NCBI RefSeq assembly: GCF_903915725.1
Contig: NZ_CAIWTY010000086.1
Span: 1-64,000, forward strand
Length of the DNA stretch: 64,000 bases
Direction of reading: 5' to 3'
From: an uncultured Rhodopila sp.
GTDB taxonomy: Bacteria > Pseudomonadota > Alphaproteobacteria > Acetobacterales > Acetobacteraceae
Each line of letters starts with the position of its first letter. Positions within the stretch are counted from its first letter, which is position 1. Both the position numbers and the translations under genes were made by a program. The notes below the pieces were generated by a model. That model was not told where the DNA came from and did no database searches. It saw nothing but the letters and a program-made list of their open reading frames with translations. Below are positions 33,100-42,595 of the stretch, in pieces.

Positions 33100-35424
33100 A
33101 TGCGTCCGCCGCCGAACCCGAGATCTGAGGCTGGCCTGCTGTTTCCGGGGGCGGAGCTGATCCGCCTGCCGCCGGGTCCGCCCGTCCTCTGCATCATCGT
33201 CGATGCGGAGGAGGAATTCCAATGGGGCAGTCCGATTACGCCAATCGGACACACAATGTCTTCCATCCGCCATCAGCAGAAGGCGCAAGATCTGTTTTCA
33301 TGCTACGGCGCAAAGCCGACCTATCTGGTCACCTATCCCATCGTGTCCGATCCCGACGCGGTCGGCGTGCTCCGGGATTTCCTTGCCGATGGTAGTTGCG
33401 ATATCGGCGCCCAACTGCATCCATGGGTGACCCCACCTTTCGAGGGCGGAGGCGACGAGCGTCTGTCTTACCCGGGCAATCTGCCGAAGGCCTTGGAGCG
33501 CGACAAACTTCACCATCTGTCCGAAGCAATTCGTCATCAGTTCGATCTTTCGCCGACGGTATACAAGGCAGGCCGCTATGGCGTTGGACCGTCTACATTG
33601 TCGCTGCTGCAGGACGAGGGCTATCTCGTCGATACCAGTCTGATTCCCCGTACGTGTTATTCAGCCTCCGGCGGCCCCGATTTTTCATCCTTCGATTACG
33701 GGCCGTTCTGGTTTGGCCCGGGCAACCGGATGCTCGAGTTGCCGGTGACTCGAGCCTTGACCGGCTTGTGGGCGGAGCGAGCACCGTCGATCTATGAGAA
33801 GGCGGGAGAGCGGCCGTTTAGCGACGTCCGCGCCGCCGGTCTGTTGGCACGGGCCGGCCTCATGGAGCGGATAACTTTGTCGCCCGAAGGATCGGACCTG
33901 GCGGCAATGAAGCGCTTGACCCGCACCTTGCTGAAGCGTGGCGAGCGGATTTTCAACCTGAGCTATCACAGCCCGTCGCTGGAGCCGGGCCACACACCAT
34001 ACGTTTGCAGTCAGCAGGACCTCGCGGTGTTTCTCGACCGGCTGTCCGGTTATCTCAGCTTCTTTCGCGACGAACTGGGCGGCGTGTTTCTGACTGTGCG
34101 CGAGCTGCACGACCGCCTTCGCGAAGGCGAGCCGGACGGCAACGAGGCCCTCTTGCGGCTGCTTCCCGAGACGCGGACTGCCCCGGCCCGAGCAACGCCG
34201 AAAGTGCTCGGGGCGAAGCGGTGCCTCGTTGTCGCAAATATCTTTCCCCCGATCCATGGGGGGTCCGCGATCGTCTATGATAGCCTGGCCCGCTTCGGCG
34301 GCGGCCGGGTCTCGGTGCTCGCGCCGGAAAAGGACTATCGGGACGGCTGGCCCATAAAGGGCTGGCGCGAGTTCGATCGGCATGCTCCATTTAAGGTGCA
34401 TCGGATTTCTTTGTTACGTACCGGCTTCCTTCAGGTGGATGCCGGGAGGTTTCAACGCGCGGCCGGGGCTTTGGCCGATCTGGTCATACGCTTGAACGTC
34501 CTGCGCGCCATCCGTCGCATCGTCCGCGATGAAGACATTGCTGTCCTGTGCATCGGCGAACTCGTGGCCGGTGGATGGCTGGCTCGCGCGTGCCGGGTCC
34601 TGTTCGGGCTCAAGACGTTGATCTATGTGCATGGCGAAGAGATCAGCACCAGAAGCAACTACGACCGGGGTGGCCGGCGGCGGCGGCGGGCGCTGGCAGC
34701 CGCGGACGGAATTGTCGCGGTCAGCCGGTTCACCCGCGATGCTCTGGTCAACGGTTTCGGTGTGCGGCCTGAGAAGATCGAACTCGTGTCCAACGGTGTG
34801 GACCTGACCCGATTCGTGCCGCGGCCGCGGCCGGAGCCCCTCGTCCGCCGCTACGGCCTGGAAGGGCGGCGGGTGCTGCTGACAGTGAGCCGGTTATACG
34901 CCCGGAAGGGGATCGATCGTGTGATCGAAAGCCTGCCGCTGGTTTTGCAACGCGTCCCGGACCTGATCTACCTGATCGTTGGCGAAGGCAACTACCGGCC
35001 TGAGCTGGAGAAGTTGGTGGCGCTGCATGGTCTTAAAGCCAGCGTGGTATTCTCCGGAACGGTTCCGGACTACGAGTTGACCGATCACTATAGCCTGGGC
35101 GATGTTTTCATCATGGCCAACCGCGAGATGCCGGACGGTGAGACCGAGGGCTTCGGCCTGGTGTTCCTGGAAGCGAACGCCTGCGGTCTGCCGGTGATCG
35201 CTGGAAAGGCGGGCGGCAGCGTGGACGCGGTGACGGATCACGTGAACGGCCTGGTCGTTGACGGGAACGATGTCGCGGCGATCGCCGCGGCGTTGACTGC
35301 GCTTTTTGAGGACGAAGCTTTGAGCAAGCAATTGCGGGCCGGCGGCATCGCGGTTGCGAAGGCGTCGGGCTGGGATCGCCGGGTGGAGCAGTTCTTGCGA
35401 TTCTGCGACCGCCTGGAACAATAG
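33100..35424 (+). CDS. polysaccharide-deacetylase-like / GT4 glycosyltransferase fusion
   Basis: A 774-residue two-domain protein. Residues ~1-345 resemble a NodB-fold polysaccharide deacetylase of the WalW type: LCIIVDAEEEF in place of the usual TFDDG, GAQLHPWVTPPF, VYKAGRYGVG and NLSYHSPSLEPGHTPY, which supply plausible metal Asp and His ligands. From about 365 a GT-B family 4 transferase follows: LVVANIFPPIHGGSA, YVHGEEISTRSNYDRGG, TVSRLYARKGIDRVIE and the EX7E element EGFGLVFLE. No signal peptide or membrane segment is clear. ATG 33100 was preferred over TTG 33091. It opens a surface-polysaccharide region and is followed by a terminator. Substrates are unknown. Confidence 0.75.
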   Translation: MRPPPNPRSEAGLLFPGAELIRLPPGPPVLCIIVDAEEEFQWGSPITPIGHTMSSIRHQQKAQDLFSCYGAKPTYLVTYPIVSDPDAVGVLRDFLADGSCDIGAQLHPWVTPPFEGGGDERLSYPGNLPKALERDKLHHLSEAIRHQFDLSPTVYKAGRYGVGPSTLSLLQDEGYLVDTSLIPRTCYSASGGPDFSSFDYGPFWFGPGNRMLELPVTRALTGLWAERAPSIYEKAGERPFSDVRAAGLLARAGLMERITLSPEGSDLAAMKRLTRTLLKRGERIFNLSYHSPSLEPGHTPYVCSQQDLAVFLDRLSGYLSFFRDELGGVFLTVRELHDRLREGEPDGNEALLRLLPETRTAPARATPKVLGAKRCLVVANIFPPIHGGSAIVYDSLARFGGGRVSVLAPEKDYRDGWPIKGWREFDRHAPFKVHRISLLRTGFLQVDAGRFQRAAGALADLVIRLNVLRAIRRIVRDEDIAVLCIGELVAGGWLARACRVLFGLKTLIYVHGEEISTRSNYDRGGRRRRRALAAADGIVAVSRFTRDALVNGFGVRPEKIELVSNGVDLTRFVPRPRPEPLVRRYGLEGRRVLLTVSRLYARKGIDRVIESLPLVLQRVPDLIYLIVGEGNYRPELEKLVALHGLKASVVFSGTVPDYELTDHYSLGDVFIMANREMPDGETEGFGLVFLEANACGLPVIAGKAGGSVDAVTDHVNGLVVDGNDVAAIAAALTALFEDEALSKQLRAGGIAVAKASGWDRRVEQFLRFCDRLEQ

Positions 35425-35472
35425 CGAGGCGGCTAGAGAGGCCGTATGTCCGCCAGCGGGTTGCCGTCCCTT

Positions 35473-35497
35473 CGCCGCCGCGATCAGGCGGCGTTTT
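35473..35497 (+). terminator. rho-independent terminator after the fusion gene
   Basis: CGCCGCC (35,473-35,479) pairs perfectly with GGCGGCG (35,487-35,493) across a 7-nt loop and is followed at once by TTTT. It lies 49 bp past the fusion gene's stop, so that transcript probably ends here and the next transferase has its own promoter. Confidence 0.7.
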
Positions 35498-35597
35498 GTC
35501 GCAACCGCCCCGCACGTGGCAAGGGTGATGGTATCACGCTTTACACGAACGTTTCTTATCGCGTATTGACGCGCTTTATTCCGGAGCGCAGGGACCG

Positions 35598-36926
35598 TTG
35601 CTGAAATATTTCCGGGCACTCATGGCACTGCCTGGCAGGGCGGCGGCGCACATCCGTCTTTTGCGGCAGGATCCCGAACGTTTTGGCCGCAACCTGTTGC
35701 AATTCACTGATTTCGCCTTGTATGAAAAACGTCTGATCGACGTGATGAATGCCGTGCCGATGCATGTCGCCATCGACTCCAAGGCATCAGTCTCGCCGCA
35801 CCTGAACGTGCTGGATTCAGCCTTCACCCGCAGCGGAATGACCGGTGGACCAAACACCGTCGTCAATCTTGCTCTGCGCATCGCCCGGTTGGGTGTGCCT
35901 ATGCGTTTGGTTGCGACGGTGGACACCAGCACATTGGACCCGGCCTGGTTTCGTGCCCACGCCAAGCAACTGATTGGCGACGTCAATCTGCCGGACGTCG
36001 CCATCGTCTCGGCAGCCGATGCGATGCGGCCGCTGGTGGTCAGTCCGTATGATGTCTTTCTGGCGACCCATTGGACTACGGCTCAACAACTGAAGGCCGT
36101 CCTGCCGCGCATGGCGGTCCGGCAGTTTTTTTACATGCTCCAGGAGTTCGAGCCTGCTTTCTACGCATGGTCGAGCAATTATGCCCGGGCGCTGGAAACC
36201 TACGGGCTGGATTTCTGGCCGATTTTCAATGAGTCGCTGCTGGCGGAGTACATGCTTGGCCAGGACGTTGGGCGCCTGGGCGACCCGGCACTGCGCGAGC
36301 GCGCGACGATATTCGAACCCGCCGTGGAGGAGCGCCTGTTCCGCCCGCCCGCCCAACGGGACGCAGGCCGCCCGAAGCGGCTGCTGTTTTATGCACGCCC
36401 GACCAACACACGCAATATGTTCGGTCTTGGGCTGATGGCTTTGCGCCTGGCGTCCGCCGATGCCGCGTTTGCGGAGTGGGAGTTCCTGGCCATCGGCGGG
36501 CGGGGGAGCGTGCCGCCGATGGCGCTCGGGTCGGGCCATATCCTGAAGCCGGGAGCGTGGATGGACTACGAGGGCTACGCAAATTCATTGCGGCAGGCCG
36601 ACGTGCTGCTATGTCCGATGCTATCGCCGCATACGAGCTACCCCGTGCTGGAAATGGCCGCGACGGGAGGCCTGTCGGTGACGAACACGTTCGCCAACAA
36701 GACCCGGGCGTCTCTGGCGTCGCTGTCCGACAACATCGTGGCGGCCGAACCTACGGTCGAGGCGCTGGCGGCTGGTTTAATCGCCGCCGCCGAGAGGATA
36801 AATGCAGGTTATCCTCGCACCGCGTCTATCAGGATGGCCCGAAACTGGGAGGTGACCCTGGATCCGGCGGCGGAACGTTTGGCCGGTCTGTTCGACATCC
36901 TGTCGTCTCTCCGCTCCCCCATTTGA
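35598..36926 (+). CDS. glycosyltransferase, WsaF-like (rhamnosyltransferase family)
   Basis: A 442-residue GT-B protein of the WsaF/RgpF-like group. It shows the conserved acceptor-domain run VVNLALRIARLGVPMRLVA, then LATHWTTAQQL and FYMLQEFEPAFYAWSSNYA, and a donor domain with LLFYARPTNTRNMFGLG and DVLLCPMLSPHTSYPVLEMA. The family transfers rhamnose during surface glycan assembly. The start is a TTG at 35598 behind AGGGA; no ATG fits the conserved N-terminus. A terminator separates it from the upstream fusion gene. Its 3' end faces the convergent GT4 gene across 78 bp. Confidence 0.75.
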   Translation: MLKYFRALMALPGRAAAHIRLLRQDPERFGRNLLQFTDFALYEKRLIDVMNAVPMHVAIDSKASVSPHLNVLDSAFTRSGMTGGPNTVVNLALRIARLGVPMRLVATVDTSTLDPAWFRAHAKQLIGDVNLPDVAIVSAADAMRPLVVSPYDVFLATHWTTAQQLKAVLPRMAVRQFFYMLQEFEPAFYAWSSNYARALETYGLDFWPIFNESLLAEYMLGQDVGRLGDPALRERATIFEPAVEERLFRPPAQRDAGRPKRLLFYARPTNTRNMFGLGLMALRLASADAAFAEWEFLAIGGRGSVPPMALGSGHILKPGAWMDYEGYANSLRQADVLLCPMLSPHTSYPVLEMAATGGLSVTNTFANKTRASLASLSDNIVAAEPTVEALAAGLIAAAERINAGYPRTASIRMARNWEVTLDPAAERLAGLFDILSSLRSPI

Positions 36927-37004
36927 TCCGGGGCATTTGTCGAGGCGGAAACGGCGAGTTCGGCGGCCCACGGAGACCCAGGCCCGGTTGTGCCATGGCC
37001 ACGG

Positions 37005-38243
37005 CTATGGTGCGGCCCGACAGGCATCCCGGATCAGGTCCACGATCGCAAGTTCGACACGGCGGACATCGAAGCGGTCCCGCACCATGTCGCGGGCGGT
37101 TGTCCCATATCGGGCGCATAGGGCGTCATCGCGGAGAAGGGCGATGCAGACCTCCGCCAACGATGCGTCGTCTTCCCGCAGCATGATTTCATGGTTGTCT
37201 CGAAAGCCGAGTCCTTCCGCGCCGATGCGGGTGCTGACCATCGGGCGCGCGTAAGCCGCCGCCTCAAGCAACTTAAGGCGTGTGCCGCTTCCGGTTGTGA
37301 TCGGGGTGCAGACCAGACGGCTCTCGGCATAGATGGTCGCCAGATCGTCAACGAAGCCGCGAAACTCAACCCCCGGGGGGGCCGCGGATCGGGAGGGCAG
37401 GCGCTCGCTCTCCGCGCCGGCAATAAGCAGGCGAGCTGCCGGGACCCGGGCATAGATGCGCGGCCAGATGCAACGAATGAGACGTTCGGCGGCGATTATG
37501 TTGGGCGGGTGATGGTAGGAGCCGAGGAACAAGATGCTGGGCGCCGCCACAACGCCCGGCGGCGCGGGTGGAACGTCAATCGCGTTCGGGACGGTCTCAA
37601 CCTGTCGTGGGAAACCGAGATGCCGCAAATGCGCCGCATCCGCATTCGAGCAAACGAAGGCGCGGGTTGATCGAGCGACCGCCCGCCGCTCGGCCACGAG
37701 GAGGGCGGGAAGCTGCAACGCAAGCGCCCGTCTGACAGCGTCGAAAGGGGGAGCAAATGCAGAGCGAAGCTGGACGCGGTGGTAGATGTCATCGACATCA
37801 TAGAAAAGGCGCTTGGGCTTGCGACCGCTCGCCAGGATCGGAATCATCGCATCAAGCCGGTCCGCAAACACAATGTCAGGCGCGGCGTCAAGGCAGCGGC
37901 CAATCTGGTCGGCGGTCGCCGGACCGCCATAAGGATAAAGGGCTGTTTGATTGCCGGCGGAAAAAATGCCGGCGCCATAATAGTTCCACACCGTTTGCGG
38001 TCGCGCACGCCGTCCGATCAGCTTCACGTCGAGCGGGACCTGCCAGAAATCGGACTGGGCTGCACTAAGGCCAGCGGGATCGGCAGCGAGGCCCATCAGG
38101 TGTCCGGGCACGATGTGGACGATATCAATATGACGACTGATGCGGCCAAGCGCTCGCAGGAACGCGCCAAGCCGCCTGTGCTTGCCGCCGGCATCAGCGG
38201 CCGACAGGACCGGCAGCATCGGCGTAACGAAAAGCGTCCGCAT
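37005..38243 (-). CDS. GT4-type glycosyltransferase
   Basis: A 412-residue GT-B glycosyltransferase of the Glyco_trans_1_4 type. The N-terminal domain begins TLFVTPMLPVLSAADAGGKH and contains YDVDDIYHRVQL. The C-terminal domain has PSILFLGSYHHPPNIIAAERL and LVCTPITTGSGTRLKLLEAA, a form of the donor-binding region seen in exopolysaccharide transferases. ATG 38243 starts the fold directly. It is divergent from the flippase gene (128 bp between starts) and belongs to the same surface-glycan neighbourhood. Donor and acceptor are unknown. Confidence 0.8.
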   Translation of the reverse strand: MRTLFVTPMLPVLSAADAGGKHRRLGAFLRALGRISRHIDIVHIVPGHLMGLAADPAGLSAAQSDFWQVPLDVKLIGRRARPQTVWNYYGAGIFSAGNQTALYPYGGPATADQIGRCLDAAPDIVFADRLDAMIPILASGRKPKRLFYDVDDIYHRVQLRSAFAPPFDAVRRALALQLPALLVAERRAVARSTRAFVCSNADAAHLRHLGFPRQVETVPNAIDVPPAPPGVVAAPSILFLGSYHHPPNIIAAERLIRCIWPRIYARVPAARLLIAGAESERLPSRSAAPPGVEFRGFVDDLATIYAESRLVCTPITTGSGTRLKLLEAAAYARPMVSTRIGAEGLGFRDNHEIMLREDDASLAEVCIALLRDDALCARYGTTARDMVRDRFDVRRVELAIVDLIRDACRAAP

Positions 38244-38371
38244 TCTAATAATGTTCCAGCACTATTGGTGTTCCATGACCAGCCGATATGCCATGCGGCC
38301 TGTCCCGGCATCCCCGCAAGGCTATGATAATCGTTTGAGCGCAAGCCACCAATCCTGGTATTATTTCAAAC

Positions 38372-39913
38372 ATGAGCATTGATGCCCCGGCCGCCCAAGG
38401 TTCGTTGACGGGCAAGGCGATCATCGGCGCGGCCTGGCTATTGGCTTGGCGGGTCGTGACGCGGTCGCTTGGCCTCGTCAGCACGCTTGTCATGGCGCGG
38501 CTACTGCTGCCCTCGGATTTTGGCCTGGTAGCGATGGCTACGGCTTTCTCATATGGCGTCGAGGCGTTGTCTCAGCTCGGCCTGCAAGAGGCGCTGGTGC
38601 GCCGGCGGGAGGACGGCTTCGGCCTGCACCACACGGCGTTTACGCTACAGGTGGGACGCGCGCTGGCGACCGCGATCGTCATCGCGGCCGGCGCGCCGGT
38701 TGCAGCCGCGTGGTTTTCCGAGCCTCGATTGGTGACGGTGCTGTTCGTGCTCGCCGGGATCACGGTCCTGAACGGGCTGGAGAATGTCGGCATCGCCGAT
38801 TACCGCCGGGCGATGCGCTTCGACGTGCAGTTCAAACTGCTGTCGGTCCCACGTCTGGCCGGGTTCGCCGCGATGATCGGATACGCGCTGGTTTGGGGCA
38901 GTTACCGGGCGTTGCTGGCGGGAATGCTGGTGTCGTCGGTGGTTCGTGTCGCCATGAGCTACCGGCTGCATCCGTTTCGGCCGCGGCTGCGCCTTTCACG
39001 GTGGCGGGAGGTCGCGCGTTTCTCGTTCTGGACCTGGGCAACGTCGGCTGTGAGCCTGGTATGGGACCGCTGCGATCCCTTCGTGCTCGGGCCGGGCTTC
39101 GGTTCGGCAAAGCTGGGTCTCTACCTTCTGGCAATGGAGATCGCACTTCTGCCGGTCACGGAAATAGTCGCACCGGCAGCGGACGCGCTGTTCGCTGCAT
39201 TTTCAAGCGCGCAGAAGGACGGCGACTCGTCCGTGCATCACGCGCCCGAAGTTGCCGGGATCATCCTCCTGGGTGTGGCGCCTATCGTGCTGACCGTTTC
39301 AGCGGCATCGGGGCCGATCGTTGAGGTGATGCTGGGAACGAAATGGGTTGACGCATGGCCAATCGTTTCAGTGCTAAGTTGGGCATGCGTGTTTTCGCCA
39401 TTCAGCTTCATCTGCAGCATGGCATTGGTCGCCAACGGTCATGTCGAGCGGAACTTCGTTGCTAACGTCATCATGTCCACCGTCAAACTGACGGTGCTGC
39501 TCGTGGTGGTGTCGCTGACGGTCGATGGCGTCGTCATCGGAGCCGTGACTGCCGGGTGTGTCGCGATCGAGTCGGTCATTTTCCTGACGCTTCTGCACGG
39601 TATCGGCGGGGTCCGCATACGCCCGGCGCTCGGCGGCTTGTTGCGAGTGGTACTCGCTACTGGCCTGGCGGCCGGGGCGGTAGCGTGGTCGCGGCTGGGG
39701 TGGCAGGAGGGTGCTGGTTCCGTCGGAATAAACTTGATGCGCGGAGCCGCGATAGCGGCTGAGAGCGTAGGAGTGTTCGGGCTAGGCGTGTTGCTTTTGT
39801 GGCAGGCGGCAGGACGGCCTCCGGGGGCCGAGACACGGCTGGCCGGACTTGCGGCTTCTCGGCTTGCGGGTTCCCGCGTCCTGCGTTTTTTCCGGTCGGC
39901 GGTTACCTTTTGA
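38372..39913 (+). CDS. polysaccharide/lipid-linked oligosaccharide flippase (Wzx-like, MOP superfamily)
   Basis: A 513-residue membrane protein with about 12-14 hydrophobic segments, of the Polysacc_synt_3/oligosaccharide flippase type. Conserved N-terminal pieces are AIIGAAWLLAWRVVTRSLGL and LLPSDFGLVAMATAFSYGVE; a central loop reads DRCDPFVLGPGFGSAKLGLY. Family members move lipid-linked glycan repeat units to the periplasm. No Wzy polymerase or initiating sugar-phosphate transferase is found in the window, so the pathway is incomplete here or continues elsewhere. The ATG starts just ahead of the first helix. Confidence 0.8.
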   Translation: MSIDAPAAQGSLTGKAIIGAAWLLAWRVVTRSLGLVSTLVMARLLLPSDFGLVAMATAFSYGVEALSQLGLQEALVRRREDGFGLHHTAFTLQVGRALATAIVIAAGAPVAAAWFSEPRLVTVLFVLAGITVLNGLENVGIADYRRAMRFDVQFKLLSVPRLAGFAAMIGYALVWGSYRALLAGMLVSSVVRVAMSYRLHPFRPRLRLSRWREVARFSFWTWATSAVSLVWDRCDPFVLGPGFGSAKLGLYLLAMEIALLPVTEIVAPAADALFAAFSSAQKDGDSSVHHAPEVAGIILLGVAPIVLTVSAASGPIVEVMLGTKWVDAWPIVSVLSWACVFSPFSFICSMALVANGHVERNFVANVIMSTVKLTVLLVVVSLTVDGVVIGAVTAGCVAIESVIFLTLLHGIGGVRIRPALGGLLRVVLATGLAAGAVAWSRLGWQEGAGSVGINLMRGAAIAAESVGVFGLGVLLLWQAAGRPPGAETRLAGLAASRLAGSRVLRFFRSAVTF

Positions 39914-40065
39914 CAGAGTCTTCGGGCATCCGCGGCCTGGACGGATATACCGGCGGTCGCACGCCGCATCGCGGCCAAAATCATGATACGCAGTATTGAC
40001 CGGGAAGATGCCGCCGAGGCGGGTCGACCGAAAATCCAAATGCCCAGGCTCTGGGAATCAAAGGC

Positions 40066-41523
40066 TTAAGCTTGATTGCGCAGAAGCGAACGTAAGTTTC
40101 TCAATATAAAGGTCCGCGCGGGGTGCCGATAGACCCGCCATAGGCACCACATCCCTGCGATCAAGGCGAGCGAAGCGCTCTCGAGGAGCGCAGGCAAGGA
40201 TTCGGTCGTCGCGATGCCGGCGGTTATTGCCAGAAACCCTACAAGTCGAAATTTCTCGCGGGGAAACCGAGCGGTGTTGCCGCCCGTTCGGTAGGTGCAG
40301 TAGGTTGCAGACATCGTGAAAACCTGGGCGATTAAAAGCGCGACACCAATCACGCTTGATGACACGATAACTGGAATCGACAAATACTTCGTACACTGCA
40401 GTATACTATAAAGACTCATCCTATTTTCCGCAGGTTTTTTGTTGTATACTGAGAAAACCATCCTGGTAAGCACCAAAATCGCCACCCATTTGCCGAATGT
40501 CAAAGTTATATCTACGACATTCAGACCGTTCCGGCGATCCGGGAGCTCAAGTGTTACGGCGGCGCAAAATCCCAAGACCAATGCCCAGGCCCATGCGTGT
40601 CTCGGCAGCGGGAAATCCCGATACTGGATAACATCAGGCTTCAAGGTGGGCCTGACCTCGAACCGCGCCGATTCCATGTCATTCTCGAAATACCCGATCT
40701 CGTACACCGCTATGAATGACATGAAAAGCAAGCTCCGCCCCAACATACCGACAAGGGGGTCGCCGCCGCCGGACCAGGTTGCGAGAATCATGATTATGAA
40801 ATCAACAAACAGGACTTGATCCAACACATGATCACGACCGTATTTGGCCCGTGCCGTATAGCGAAGCGGGAAATAGCGGCTGAGATCAGCCTGTATGAGA
40901 GCGCCAACGGGCTTGATCAGATACGGAGTTTTTACTGCATTCAGGACGTCCATGTCATCTTCGGAATCAGTTATGAAAATCGCTGTGGACAAATCGAGCG
41001 GCGACCCGCTCGCCTTTATCAACTCCAGCTTCCGATCCTGAAGGCTGCGAATCTTCGGGAACCAGGGAGTACAAATGACAGACGCGTTCTGCCAAAAGCT
41101 CTCCTTTAGAAGGGGGCGAATGATGGGCGCGAATCCGAATGATACGATAGCAGTCCGGGAAGCCGGCCTGTTCATCAGGGCGGCGGCCAACGGGTGGTCC
41201 GTATGGGCCTGAAACAAGGCTGGCGCGTTCCTGCGCCAAGACAACAGGTTCCAGGGAGATAGGAAGATGATGAGGATGATGGTTATATAGTCACGTGCGC
41301 GTCCCCACCTCCGAATTGAAAAAAATCTCCAGGGGAAAAAGTCTCGCATTACAGCCAAAATGATCGATGCGAACCACTTGGGCCGAGCGGCCAGTATGAA
41401 TAGCTCTGTGCTATTGGAGCCAAACAATGTGTGATCGAAGTCAACCAGTAATGTATCCGGGCCTTGTACATCTTCCAAAAGCCGACTCGACACGGGTTCC
41501 CAGGAACCCTCGCGTTCGATCAT
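40066..41523 (-). CDS. HAD-domain polytopic membrane protein
   Basis: A 485-residue protein in two parts. Residues ~20-235 are a HAD phosphatase-like domain: motif I LLVDFDHTLFGSNSTE with D28 and D30, motif II AIVSFGFAP and motif IV ITDSEDDMDVL; two hydrophobic helices are inserted in the cap (ASIILAVM, YITIILIIFLSPW). Residues ~240-475 hold about six to eight membrane segments with a conserved-looking loop YEIGYFENDMESARFEVRPT, recalling but not matching the Asp-rich loop of UbiA prenyltransferases. The DNA is visibly AT-richer than its neighbours, suggesting acquisition. Placed beside glycosyltransferases and a flippase, it may act on a polyprenyl-linked sugar; that is a guess. Confidence 0.6.
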   Translation of the reverse strand: MIEREGSWEPVSSRLLEDVQGPDTLLVDFDHTLFGSNSTELFILAARPKWFASIILAVMRDFFPWRFFSIRRWGRARDYITIILIIFLSPWNLLSWRRNAPALFQAHTDHPLAAALMNRPASRTAIVSFGFAPIIRPLLKESFWQNASVICTPWFPKIRSLQDRKLELIKASGSPLDLSTAIFITDSEDDMDVLNAVKTPYLIKPVGALIQADLSRYFPLRYTARAKYGRDHVLDQVLFVDFIIMILATWSGGGDPLVGMLGRSLLFMSFIAVYEIGYFENDMESARFEVRPTLKPDVIQYRDFPLPRHAWAWALVLGFCAAVTLELPDRRNGLNVVDITLTFGKWVAILVLTRMVFSVYNKKPAENRMSLYSILQCTKYLSIPVIVSSSVIGVALLIAQVFTMSATYCTYRTGGNTARFPREKFRLVGFLAITAGIATTESLPALLESASLALIAGMWCLWRVYRHPARTFILRNLRSLLRNQA

Positions 41524-42015
41524 CCTCTTTTCTCCAACCGGGTCAACCTTGACGACAGCCGCCCGGCGCGGCGCGCTGCCACCGCGCTCGCAACCGAATC
41601 GATGGCATTGCGCGTGCCCTTCGTTCCGTCAAATGGTCCTTCACGTGCTGGCATCGGGCGTCCTTGGCCTTCAATACGATCGTTGAAAGCGCGTAGCCAA
41701 TCGGCAGGCCGGCCGCAAGTCCTGTTCGTCATCGTAGCAAAAGCGAGGGTGCCAGACGGCCGGAACCTCAGAGCAGGTTTTTCCGAATTGTCGATAGGAA
41801 TCTGGAGCGTTCCCTACGAACTGCGGGATCTTCAAGCGGATCGGCGCGAAAGCGGACATACGGAGACGCTGTTCGGTTGCGTTTTACGGAGCGCATCCGA
41901 GAGGACCATCGCAAGGCAATTTCTGTCCCTCTCGCCAACCCTGACTATTTCCTGACTCGTCAGGCGTCGCGCGATCGCCGCCTCGACGGACGCGCTTCAG
42001 ATGGTTTGCACCGGT
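41524..42015. other. 492-bp stretch without a convincing gene
   Basis: Between the HAD-membrane gene and mobA there are open frames on both strands, but none shows a recognisable family. One minus-strand frame (41,520-41,732, 70 codons) ends in an ATGA overlap with the HAD-membrane start and contributes GAGG upstream of that ATG, so it could be a leader peptide or chance. Base composition is mixed between the AT-richer gene and the GC-rich backbone. It may be the scar of the insertion that brought in the neighbour. Confidence 0.35.
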
Positions 42016-42585
42016 TCAGCTTCTGGCCTTCCAGAGTTCCTCCGGTGTGTTTACATTCAGGAACTGATCAAGGGGCGAAAGCGAAAACTCAACCTGGCGC
42101 GCGCCGATCCGTTCTGCGAACCGCCCCACGCTTCTGCTTCCCGGAGCCGAGAGAATCGTCCGCAGTTCACCGGCGCAGGCAACCGGCCAGGTTGCGACCA
42201 AATGGTGTCGTCTCCCACCGCTCGAAACGCCGCATGGCGGCGGCCAAAGCCATGCGGCCAGCCCGCGCGGAAGAAAGGGCGTATCGCAAGGCGCCGTCAG
42301 CAGCGCCGTCATCCCCAATCCGGCCGCCCACTCCAGACCCGCCAGCACCCCCGCCAACGGCCCCTGACCGGCGAAGTCTCCGTCCGGCAAAACAGGCAAT
42401 CCGAACGCGCCGAACCGCCCTGGGTCGCCGTTGGCGCTGATCGCCATAACCGGCAAATCCAGCGCCGCGATCACCGCCGCAAGCATGCTGCGGCCTCCGA
42501 CTGAAAGCAGTCCCTTATCGCCGCCGCCCATGCGGCGCGCCTGGCCACCGGCCAGGACAAGGCCGGCGATTCGATGCGCCGTCAT
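42016..42585 (-). CDS. mobA: molybdenum cofactor guanylyltransferase
   Basis: A 189-residue enzyme that attaches GMP to molybdopterin to form the MGD cofactor. The nucleotide-binding start GLVLAGGQARRMGGGDKGLL (about 8-27) is characteristic; GPLAGVLAGLEWA and APCDTPFLPRGL complete the family pattern. ATG 42585 is the only start that fits; frames running further upstream enter the tRNA gene. The ATG lies just 10 nt after the encoded CCA end of tRNA-His on the same strand, so the two are probably one transcript and mobA gets a very short leader after tRNA processing. No molybdoenzyme gene is in the window. Confidence 0.9.
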   Translation of the reverse strand: MTAHRIAGLVLAGGQARRMGGGDKGLLSVGGRSMLAAVIAALDLPVMAISANGDPGRFGAFGLPVLPDGDFAGQGPLAGVLAGLEWAAGLGMTALLTAPCDTPFLPRGLAAWLWPPPCGVSSGGRRHHLVATWPVACAGELRTILSAPGSRSVGRFAERIGARQVEFSLSPLDQFLNVNTPEELWKARS

Positions 42586-42595
42586 GAGGGGAAGA

